Part shown: one piece after another, positions 22,794 through 31,340 of the stretch
Numbering within the stretch: the first letter of the stretch is position 1
Layout of the letters: the number at the start of each line of letters is the position of its first letter
Source of the DNA: Kappaphycus alvarezii
Taxonomy: Eukaryota; Rhodophyta; Florideophyceae; Gigartinales; Solieriaceae
Assembly (NCBI GenBank): GCA_002205965.3
Contig: NADL03000548.1
Span: 406,989-470,988 of the forward strand
Length of the DNA stretch: 64,000 bases
Direction: 5' to 3'
Position numbers and translations under genes: made by a program
The notes under the pieces: model-generated
The model's database searches: none
Told to the model about the DNA's origin: nothing
What the model saw: the letters and a program-made list of their open reading frames with translations, nothing else

Positions 22794-23931
22794 ATGACCT
22801 TTGCAAATCTATTGACAGGGATATGCTTCGCCCTCTTTTACTGAAAAGACCTACCCCAGCCTCCTCTCATAGCTACCTGCTTTACCCGCGAGGGGATTTT
22901 AGCAGCTTCAATCAAGCTCATTGTCGCGTTGGAGGCCCTATCCATGCGCCGGACGACTTCTGCCCCGGACCATGCATCAATGAGTCGAGTTGGCAGTATG
23001 ATCACAATGCCCCTGTTTATGAACTGCGAAGGAACCAGACGCTGGCTGTGATTTGGCCGAGGAATAATCACAGAGGTGGGTTTGTGAGATTCAGCCTGGT
23101 TCCCAAGTCACTCAGGATGAGCAGAAAGGCCCACGAAAAGTACGCGTTTAGGTATTCGTGTTTCGAGTCGGATAAGCTCCCATGCTCTGGTGAATATTGT
23201 GGAACCGATGTTTGGCTGTACAGGACTACCATTCGCGTACCGCCTACTTTCGGGGACGGAGATTACATTCTTTCGTGGGCGTGGTTTGGAGGATTGACGC
23301 AGTCAAACTCATTCTTCGGGGATTATTACAGCTGTTCCAACGTGAGGTTGAGGAATGGGCCGACGGCCTTGACCACTGAGCGAGTTTTTAATCCGGGAAA
23401 TAACACGGTTTACCCGGCAGCATGTAGGTCCTCAGTGGATCAGCTGGGCATTTGCGATCGTGAACCGTGTCTCGGGTTCAAGGAGAAGGAGATGATTCCT
23501 CAGCCGTTTGCGAGTGGTAGACCCGCCCCGCTGACGTACCGTCCAACGGCACCGGCGGCGGCTTACTCTGTGGATGCAGGGAATTCCAGCACGTTGAGGT
23601 TGATGGGGCTTCGTCTGTTGAACGCCAAGACAAGGGCAGTCATTTCGGAGGTTTTCGGGACAACAATTTACGTGCCAAGGTACATGCAGAAGCATATCAG
23701 CTTCCAGGCTCTGGTGGAAGGGACGTGGCCTCTGTTTCTTTTTACTTAAATCACCAGTTCCTGCGGACTGAAAAATATGTACCGTATATGGCGTTTGGGG
23801 ACAAAGACGGTAGGATTTTCTCTTGGGAAAATCTTATTTCGGGGAGGGAGTTTGAATTGAGAGTGGTTGCTACTGATAAAAGTGGCAGTCAAGACGAGAG
23901 GATTTTCTTAATGGAGATCGAGCTGTGGTAA
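22794..23931 (+). CDS. Putative secreted lytic polysaccharide monooxygenase, copy 2
   Basis: About 379 residues once two homopolymer frameshifts are allowed for (a missing T near 22838 in the signal peptide, a missing G near 23718). After a signal peptide ending RPTPASS the mature protein would begin HSYLLYPRGDF, giving the N-terminal His of a copper histidine brace. NNHRGGFVRF supplies the likely second His. GDYILSWAWFGG and FGDYYSCSNVRL match the core strands of LPMO-like folds, including an aromatic near the copper. Paired Cys (HCRVGG, DFCPGPC, SCF, LPCSGEYC) suggest disulfides. A C-terminal domain (about residues 270-379; VSFYLN, RTEKYVPYMAFGD, FSWENL) resembles beta-sandwich modules attached to carbohydrate-active enzymes. 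Predicted role: oxidative cleavage of chitin, cellulose or a wall glycan. The exact AA family is not certain. Confidence 0.6.
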
Positions 23932-24631
23932 TTGTGAATATTAAAGTGAAATGCATTTTTAAAGGCTTGACAGTGGGGTTGCAATGCGGTGGGTTGCAAT
24001 GCAGAATCCGAGTAGTGAATCATTATCTAATCGGAGCGTAGAGGATGATCAATGGCAAGGGCAGCAGTGTAGCACTGTTTATTGAAAGCACACAGTACTG
24101 CAATGGGGGGAAGGTTTGGGTGTTTTGAGAGAGAGTACTGCAATGTGCTGTACAGGTTAAACGGGGTTGGTTTTGTGCGAGTAGTGCGAGGGTTGGGAGC
24201 CTACGAACTTGCAGGCAAGCCATGTTGCAGGGTCTGCAGTAGCAACGGGTGAGCATTTCCGGCAACAAAAATGGTGCTGATAGCGCAGACAACAAGCAGG
24301 CAAGCGTTAAAAGGGGGAAGGTTTGGTTGTTTTACTCTGGGACGATATATTCGATCCATCCTAAAGTTTTTCAGGCAACCACGATTGGCTCAAAAAAGGC
24401 ATGCCAACGCAGCAACGGGGGAGGAACTACGCTCCCGAAAAGCTCACCTTCAGGAACGGGAAAAGGTTTGGGTGTTTTACTCTTAGAAGCTATATCCGAT
24501 CTATCCCATGGTTTCCAGACAAACACAATCGACTCAAAAAAGGGTATACCGACACAGTAATGGGGAAGGAACTGCGCTCCCTAAAATGCTACCTTCAGGC
24601 CAGCCATCAAGTAGGGCGCATTGGACATGAC

Positions 24632-25382
24632 GGCTGCCTTCAGGAAGTGACCATCAACCCGCATGTCAGTGAACGAGACTTTACCTCAAATTCGAATGGG
24701 AATATCACAAAGTATCACTATCTTTCGGTTTGCATACAGCTCCTTTGCAGTCGTTTGTTACAACGATGTTCCTCAATATTTTCCATTACCTCTACTTCAT
24801 CAACAGCTCCTTCCACAATCCCCGTTTTGCGGTTTTTCCTTAGTAGTCCTGCTCTGTTACAGAGGCCTAGGCCCACGGAACTTTTGCCCAATCGGTACAG
24901 TTCTTTTTCGGATCTTTTGTTTTTCACTGAATAAAACCATGTTCGGATCGCACACAGCGCAGATTTGCAGCTAGTCATATGAATCCAATTTGAGGTTAAG
25001 CGCCTTCGAACAGGCAATGCTACCGGCTGTAGAGTAGGCATTCAGCCGTGGGTAATTCCAATTACCTTTCCGTAACACTATTTACAACTGGACTATAAAA
25101 TGCGGTGATTGCCCTTAGCTACTGGCTGTAGCTTGTCGTTCACGTTAGTTCGACCAGCTACTGTTTAGTAACTGGAAATGATTGAATATCTCTTCCAAGA
25201 TTAAAGCACCCAAACCTTCCCCCGCTTGTACACATTGTGGATCCCGCCACACGATTTGAATGCAACTTCATAGGACTCCCAACCTTCAAACCATTCGCAG
25301 TAAACCAACCTAATTTACGAGGAAAATTAAGTAAACCACCCTTGTGACCCCATTTACCCCATTTACAAATCTTGGAAGTTAA
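24632..25382 (+). repeat. Tandem unit 3, left part only
   Basis: Same sequence as the first 750 bases of units 1 and 2, up to CCCATTTACAAATC and TTGGAAGTTAA, where the copia-3 LTR begins. The rest of the unit is found inverted at 52992-52732. Confidence 0.88.
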
Positions 25383-26046
25383 TGCAAAATAATTGGGATA
25401 GGTAGATCCCAATAAGGGGGAAATTTGGGGTGTTTTTAATGCATGAAAAATATGTTCAGCTGTTCCCTGAGGGATGTCGTGATGGTAAAGGCTTACAATG
25501 TAAAGGGTTGGCGGGATCCCATATAATAATAAATAGTTCGAACTTGAATAAATAAATAAATGCCACAATTGGACTTGGAATGAATAATGAATAGAAAATC
25601 AATTTAATGATATCTGATCGAGGGGAATATTTCGATAGCCCGAGGATGTAAAAATATTTCTAACAACCTAGACTAACTTATACTCTACACCAGGGTGAAC
25701 CTGCTACAAAAATCAGGTGAGCCGTTCAATAATTTTTGAAGACATAATTCAGGCTCAGCAATAATTATTGTAGTATTTTCCAGGTAAGCAATCATCCAGA
25801 TAATATTTTTGGTAGCATAAATGCAATAATTATAGCCTGTATAATATGAAAATTTAACTGCAGGACATAAAAATTATTTCACACTGAACTCAGCATAAAA
25901 TAGTGCCAGTGTAAAATAGATAAAATTATTCCTTGATGATTCATAATAAATATAAATTGTGGGCCTCAATAAAAATATTTGCTCCACAATTCAGCATCAC
26001 TTTAGGACACCGGGATAGAGATTAAAATATGTGGTCAATTTTCACA
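25383..26046 (-). repeat. copia-3 LTR, isolated copy with a LINE insert
   Basis: Minus-strand copy of the LTR at 52993-53545, from TGTGAAAATTGACCA (26046) to CCAATTATTTTGCA (25383). It is interrupted by a 103-bp LINE end. Its left neighbour is tandem unit 3. Its right neighbour is the SINE inside cycloisomerase copy A. No matching 5-bp duplication flanks it here, so it is not a simple solo LTR. Confidence 0.85.
25412..25514 (-). mobile_element. Very short 5'-truncated LINE end inside the LTR
   Basis: Flanked by GATCCCA at 25405-25411 and 25515-25521. On the minus strand it matches the 3' UTR of the LINE at 48966-49283 and ends CATGCATTAAAAACACCCC then AAATTTCCCCC. Confidence 0.75.
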
Positions 26047-26397
26047 TCTATCCATGGTTTTCCACACAACCACATCCGACTCAAAAAGGGTATACCGACA
26101 CAATAATGGGGAAGCAACAGAGTGACGATGGCAGTGGCTGCAAATGCGGTGGTGACAGCATATTTGCAGGAAACGCGGTTGCCTCGACCGGCGACGGTGC
26201 GGGAATAATCCTCGTCGAGAGCGAAAAAGATGGGGAAACCGACTATGAAGTATAGAGCGTGAGCGACGGAGCCGATGAGCAGAAGGGATTCGCGGTTGGT
26301 GTAGGTGTAAAGAGGGAAATGCTGAATGGAGAGGGCCTCGAAGAGGGCAGTCACGACATTGCAAATGCGGCAGTCTGTATCGTGAATTAGAACGTGT
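26047..26397 (-). pseudogene. Cycloeucalenol cycloisomerase-like fragment, copy A
   Basis: Minus-strand copy of the plus-strand fragment at 60455-61115, cut within its SINE insert by the copia-3 LTR. It retains FEALSIQHFPLYTYTNRESLL, GFPIFFALDEDYSRTVAG and TAIVTLLL, then part of the SINE (FLSRMWLCGKPW). The gene is missing both ends here. Its orientation is opposite to the copies at 57-64 kb. Confidence 0.6.
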
Positions 26398-26401
26398 TGG
26401 G

Positions 26402-26470
26402 GAAAACGTTTGGGTGTTTTACTGTTGGAAGATATTTCCGACCTATCCCATGGTTTTCCAGACAACCGCA
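26402..26470 (-). mobile_element. 69-bp 5'-truncated SINE-like insert
   Basis: Flanked by GTGTTGG at 26395-26401 and 26471-26477. The equivalent site at 60.43-60.46 kb lacks it, so the empty site is directly visible. On the minus strand it ends TCTTCCAACAGTAAAACACC then CAAACGTTTTC. It splits a palindrome. Confidence 0.8.
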
Positions 26471-27046
26471 GTGTTGGTACCGTACCAAGCAAATATAATT
26501 GAATTGAAAATACATTTGGCTTCCTCGATTTGTAAATGGGGAAATGGGGTCACGGGGGTGGTTTACTTAATTTTCCTGGTAAATGGGGTTGGTTTACTGC
26601 GAGTGGTTTGAAGGTTGGGAGTCCTATGAACTTGCATTCAAATCGTGTGGCAGGATCTGCAATATGTACAAAGCGGGGGACAGTTTGGGCGTTTTGCTCT
26701 TGGAAGATATATTCGATCATTTCCAGTTACTAAACAGTAGCTGGTCGAACTAATGTGAACGCCAAGCTACACCAGTAGCTGAGGGCAATCACCGCATTTT
26801 GTGGTCCAGTTGTGAAAAGGCTGCCACGATCTGTCTTATCCGCCACTGTCCGTCTTATCCGCCACTGTCCGTCTGAACGAATTATTGGAATTATTGATCT
26901 CCACTCAAATTGCTACTCTGGTTACTGCATTGTGAGTAACTTGGAGTTAATGCAATTCGAACTTGTTAGAATTTACCTATTTTCCGCTGTCTGCACCACT
27001 GCATATCCTAGCTTCGAATTGTAGTCTAGTTGCTCTGCTTGGAGAC

Positions 27047-27054
27047 TATTTAAG
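27047..27054 (+). promoter_or_regulatory. TATA-like box of GLE1 copy A
   Basis: TATTTAAG lies about 100 bases before the ATG at 27151. Identical boxes precede copies B (59877-59870) and C (63528-63521). Confidence 0.5.
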
Positions 27055-27150
27055 GTCTGCTCTTGTTGTAGTTTGGTTCAACCCTACACTTACAAACCAG
27101 TTTTAAATAGTGTTACGGGAAGGGAATTTGAACGCGTACTAGTAGTAGCA

Positions 27151-28784
27151 ATGAGTCCTTTCAACCTCCCCCACTCGTCAACCACAACTTGCAAGCCAAC
27201 GGGTCACTGCCAGAACGGGGATCGCATCATCCAACTCTGGGTCGAGCATGGTTCTCGAATTTCAGCTCGTGCCGCTAATCTCATTTCGCAAACCAACAAC
27301 GCTCACTCCAAAGCGGTTTCTGCTCGATCCGCCGCTTCCTTCGAGCGGTTCCTACCACAGCCAACAGATAAATCCTCTCCATTTGGAAAAGTAGCATCAT
27401 CCCCTTCCTTTCTTGCCAAGCGTCGTCAGGTCCGCGAATTGAGGAAGCGTTACGTTCTGGATCTCGAGCGTCGTGAACGTGAAGAGGAAACGGCGAAACA
27501 ACTCAGATTGGCAAAATTGGAGGAGGAGAGAGAGAGAACAAAGTGCCAGAGTTTTTGCACCAGCGAACCCTGGAGAGAAGAGAAGCCGACGCAAAATCCA
27601 AGTGCTTGCGTGCCGCTGAAGCGAAGAGGAAACTTGAAAGACTTGCCCAAGCAAAGAAAGAGGCTGAGGCCCTTAACCGCCCCAAGTCAAACCCATTGCA
27701 GCTTGAAACAGCTCCCATAAGCCGTTACCCGACGCTTTTCGTTTTGCCTTCATGGGATGCAGGCCCGCCAGGTCAATACCCGCCGCGTGCCTGAGTAGTA
27801 ATTATTGGTCTTCCCCCTAACCCTTGCTTTAGGGTCTTTCGTTTCTTGTAAAAGATTTCCACACACCCGGTGCATGCTCCTACCCGCCCAGTAATGTTCT
27901 CACCAGCAACGAGGCCTCTAGTGCCACCAAACAAAAAAGTATTGACACTACGGCCAAGTCTAATGAAGAACGGCCCAAGCCTGATGCCGAAAAGCCAAAG
28001 TTAGGTCCCCGAAGTGATCCGAGCGGGTTGGAGCGACCGCCCATTGCAAGAGGCAATCCGCCTAGTGGTGATAAGATTCTAGAAATTCAGGAGGCCCCAG
28101 CAGATGTCTCCCACATCATACAGGAGGGGGACAGGTTGTGCGACGAAGCGGATCCCTTTCGTCGTGATCCATCATTGAGGAAACCCAGACTGGAAGTGAA
28201 AAAGCAGACTAATCTTATGGTTAATCAAATTTTCGCCACTGTCAAGAGGGTGTCGGTGAAGCTTCAGAATCTTTGCAAGGTACTTCGCAATGCTCTATCA
28301 GGCGGCGGCTCCTATGGGGAGGCGTTTGCAATGAAGGAAATTGCCCAGAGGCTGGTGAGCGAGTCGGATGGCAGCGTGACCCTAAATCGTACAGCTGCGT
28401 TTGCTGTAGGCGCTGTCATCGTTGGGGTCGCCGCTGGTTTCCAAGACCCTTCTCGGATGCGGGATACTTTTCTCGGGGCATTTTGTAGCACTGCGTCTAT
28501 GTCATCCCGGCATATCCAATACAGGACAAGGGCGAAGCTGCGGAGGATTTCAGATTACGAATTGGGTACAAAGATGGGGAGGCACCAGAGGGCTACATGG
28601 AAAGATGTTGCGGGTGTGTTAGCCTCTTCGCGGCTGCAATTTATACAGACAACGTGCTCGGGTTTACAGCAAACGGTGTCAAATGAGTTAAACCCATTTT
28701 CGTTGTATCTCGGATGGACCTGGTCAGCAAGAATCACCAGCAGGGGTCAGAGAGCAATCACTCCAGCTATAACCTTTGCATTTG
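27151..28784 (+). pseudogene. GLE1: mRNA export factor GLE1-like, copy A (3' truncated)
   Basis: The N-terminal region is followed by a long charged coiled coil (RRQVRELRKRYVLDLE, then ERREADAKSKCLRAAEAKRK in the next frame) and the start of the GLE1 HEAT-like C-terminal domain (KKQTNLMVNQIFATVK, TAAFAVGAVIVGVAAGF, RMRDTFLGAF, FSLYLGWTWSARI). In known GLE1 proteins this domain binds inositol hexakisphosphate and activates the DEAD-box helicase Dbp5 at the nuclear pore. The copy ends at 28784, where it diverges from copies B and C inside the domain, so it cannot be functional. A frame change in a GA run near 27530 and a probable 61-base intron (27772-27832) are described in the findings. Confidence 0.65.
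27772..27832 (+). other. Probable short intron in GLE1 copy A
   Basis: Begins AG/GTCAATACC and ends CCCCTAACCCTTGCTTTAG, with a CTAAC branch site and pyrimidine tract. With the sequence of copy C, splicing joins the coiled-coil frame to GLSFLVKDF in frame. Copies A and B have one extra base after the AG, which would shift the frame. Confidence 0.4.
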
Positions 28785-29360
28785 CGACCGACACCCTGTC
28801 CTCAGGCCCCACAACCCGGCCATGCAGTTCGCCTGGACACAAGGCGCTTGGAAAGAACGGGGCACGGATTATTATACGTAACGTTATCCATCCCTTGGCC
28901 CCCGCCCGCCTTCCCTCCCTGGCGCGATGCCCATTCAAGCCCCTTACCCATGCTCGCCTGGGCAAGGACAATCGCTTCCTGACGAGTTGATATGTTCCAA
29001 GGGTCCTGGGGCATCGCTTCATTGCCCTTCCACTCTCCACGTTCGGGGATGGCACCCTACCGCTCGGGACTTCGCCAACCGCGTTTCGACTGGCATTGCC
29101 GCGCACGGCAGCCGTTCCGATTCTGATGCGCGGCGAACATTGGTTCGCTCGTCACGCGGCGAGACTCGTCCAGAATAACGACAGTTGTTTGTTGGAAGGA
29201 GTCTTGAGCGACACTTGGGCCACAACTTGAAATTGTGTAAATTCCAGAGAACCTCCGTACTCAGGGTATATACACCTAGTCTGCGATTGCTCTTAGCAGG
29301 AAATTGAAGCATACCAACCCATTCAAGTAAACACCATATAAACCCAATTTACCCACTGTT
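28785..29360 (+). pseudogene. GC-rich LINE ORF2 C-terminal end
   Basis: Across two frames the plus strand reads LPLSTFG, RGWHPTARDFANRVSTGIAA, RHAARLVQNN and SCLLEG. This is the same pattern as the LINE tails at 4.04 and 48.97 kb (PISTLGGWHPxA, QRHAAA, NAxCLLAG) but from a different, GC-rich family. The putative 3' end near 29325-29350 reads AAACACCATATAAACCC and AATTTACCC, similar to the common tail. Confidence 0.5.
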
Positions 29361-29604
29361 GTGGAATACTGTACTGTACTGTACGGTATGTGGTGGTGGT
29401 AAATCTTTATGGTTGTACAATGTTGCACAGAAGCGTGCGAAGGGTATTCATAAATCAACTACGGATGCGGGCGGGGTAGAAACCTGTCTCGCCTGCATTG
29501 TTTGGAGACTAAACGCAAACGGTAACGAGGTCGCGGAGTTCCTGTTGAGGGGAGGAACGGCGACGGAAGCAGCGAAGGAACGAAGGCGGCGGAAAAAACC
29601 CTTG

Positions 29605-29609
29605 CCGTC
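29605..29609. repeat. Target-site duplication CCGTC of solo LTR-D (left)
   Basis: CCGTC recurs at 30974-30978, directly after the LTR. The LINE frame resumes when the LTR and one copy are removed (GDDG then KGFF). Confidence 0.88.
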
Positions 29610-29840
29610 TGATGTGCGCAAAATTTGCACACGAAAAAAATTTCTAGAGGAGGACCAAATTTAGATACAGTATCGGGATTTGCAAGATATTTTTTACAGT
29701 TTCTGAATTTGCAAGATATTTTTTATTTGGATATGTGTGGCAAATTCATGAGTTGATTTTTTATTTTAAGACACAATGCCATTAATAGATGTCATTACTG
29801 TACACGTCCAAGGTCGACATACTTTTCGAAGACGTCGCAG

Positions 29841-29848
29841 TATTTAAA
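29841..29848 (+). promoter_or_regulatory. TATA-like box before the LTR-D reading frame
   Basis: TATTTAAA lies within an ACTTCGAAGT-containing palindromic context about 76 bases before the ATG at 29924. It is conserved in the reverse copy (near 37640). Confidence 0.45.
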
Positions 29849-29923
29849 CTTCGAAGTCGACGTCGTTGAGGCAACCCCCCGCCATCAACTACCCATCGGC
29901 TCACCCTTCTTTTAGCCCTTAAC

Positions 29924-30528
29924 ATGACCAACCTCCGTCCTTCCCTCACCATCACCAAGTCATCCCGAGGCCGTCGTCCACTCAACGCTTTGGCCCTGAT
30001 GGCAAATGGTCCAACCGACTACGATGATTACTGTAGAAGGTTGGACCGGGAACGCGTTCGGGAGTGAGTCCGCCGTAACTGCCTCGAGCAGGCAGAAGAG
30101 GCAGAGGAGGAGGAGAAGGGAGAAGAGGAGTTAGACGAAGAGGAGGATGAGGAGGATGAAGAGGAGGACTGGGTGATCCGTGGGAACTACTAGTGTATAA
30201 CGGTGGGGGGGCTCCCATGGAGAAAGGAGGGGAGACTGAGGGGTAATTGTGATTTCTGACTCTTCTGACGAGGATGGCGAGAGGAGAGAAGAGGATGAAG
30301 AGGAGGATGAGGGGAGGGAGACATGGAAAGTGCTGGATTAGTGGGGAAGGGGCCAGAAAATATGGACCAGGTGGTCACGACTCCGAACTGGGTGGGGACG
30401 TCCTCAGTGGTCCAGATATTTCGCAGGAGGCAATGGAGAATTCTAAGCCGTTCGCGGATATTTGTGTGGACTGCCTGGGTGGAATGGATATTTTGGGAGA
30501 ACTGTTTGGCTCTGATATAGAGGACTAA
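29924..30528 (+). pseudogene. U3-encoded acidic protein of LTR-D, forward copy (frame broken)
   Basis: The first block opens at ATG 29924 (MTNLRPSLTITKSSRGRRPL, then NALALMANG, DYDDYCRRLDRERVRE) and meets TGA at 30065. The frame continues beyond it as a Glu/Asp-rich stretch to about 30180. The second block, better seen in the reverse copy, ends CLGGMDILGELFGSDIED at 30528. A one-base difference in a G run (near 30312) breaks the second block here. Function is unknown; see the reverse copy. Confidence 0.45.
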
Positions 30529-31340
30529 GATGTTAAGGAAAGAATCTAGATATATATCCTGATAGTATCTGCTGTTAGTCTTTCTCGTTCACACGATTCC
30601 ATTTGATGCATTTTATGGTTCTTAGTATGTTTCTTTGAGACTTTAGGGATACCAAAAAGTCTATATAAGCTGAGTAGACTACCTCCTCTTGTGGAGGTCA
30701 AGCAAGTTGGCAGAAAACTTCAAGCCAAGTCCTGAGTACTAGGGAGTTGAGAGTCAACTTCAGACCCAAGAAACATTTTTCCTACGCTGCTCACAGAGCA
30801 TCAGTAGTAGACTCTGCCCCTTTCATACTTGCTTGTAGCCCTCTCAACTCTCTTCCATATACACTCCTTTTTGTTGTTCAACTATACCACGGTAGCACTT
30901 TTGTCGCTTGCAACACCTCCTTCTTGGATAGTTGGTTCTGAGTATATCTTCTCCCGACAATTTACCCCTATCACCGTCGTCGCCCAAGGCGCCATTAATA
31001 TCAATCCCGACGGGGAGAAGAAAATATCGTTTTTGTTGCAGTAAGTGCCGTAATGACGATGTTTCTCGCGCTCTGCGAGTGTTGCAGCAGCGCCTGCGGT
31101 AACCGTACTTGGCGAAATGTGTCGGCGTGCGGAGGGGTGAGCAACAGTACCGTCGACGGCGATATCGGTACTGTGAAGCCGGTATGCAGCGGGTATGTAA
31201 ATGTCCATTCGTAGCGCGGGGGACTCCGAATGCCCAGATCAGTTGGGAACCTGGTAGACGAGCGGATGCTTGACGAGGGCGACGATCCCAACTTCCTTGC
31301 AGTAGCTGGCAAGAACGTTGCAGAGGATGTGATGCCAACG

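Larger units (their letters stand above)
21498..24631 (+). repeat. Tandem unit 2 (3,134 bp) carrying an LPMO gene
   Basis: Directly adjoins unit 1 and repeats it along its full length, so this is a head-to-tail duplication. Near identity implies a recent event or gene conversion. Confidence 0.92.
29610..30973 (+). repeat. Solo LTR of family D, forward
   Basis: 1,364 bp from TGATGTGCGC to CCCCTATCA, with short terminal inverted TGAT/ATCA, flanked by CCGTC. A second copy in the opposite orientation lies at 36505-37873. It contains TATATAAG at 30662-30669, which likely starts the retroelement transcript, and upstream of that a separate coding region. No internal element domains accompany either copy. 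Confidence 0.85.
29448..31340 (-). pseudogene. LINE ORF2 C-terminal remnant split by a solo LTR
   Basis: Minus strand: WHHILCNVLASYCKEVG (about 31330), RMDIYIPAAYRLHSTDIAVD (31210), AEREKHRHYGTYCNKND (31080), LLPVGIDINGALGDDG (31020). After the LTR (30973-29610) it continues KGFFRRLRSFAAS and SLQTMQARQ (29600-29480). This follows the post-RT region of LINE ORF2 (RxDIxV, VDVxVxHP, EKxxHY, FxPxxxETxGxWG, FFxxL). Frames change at least once. Confidence 0.55.
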
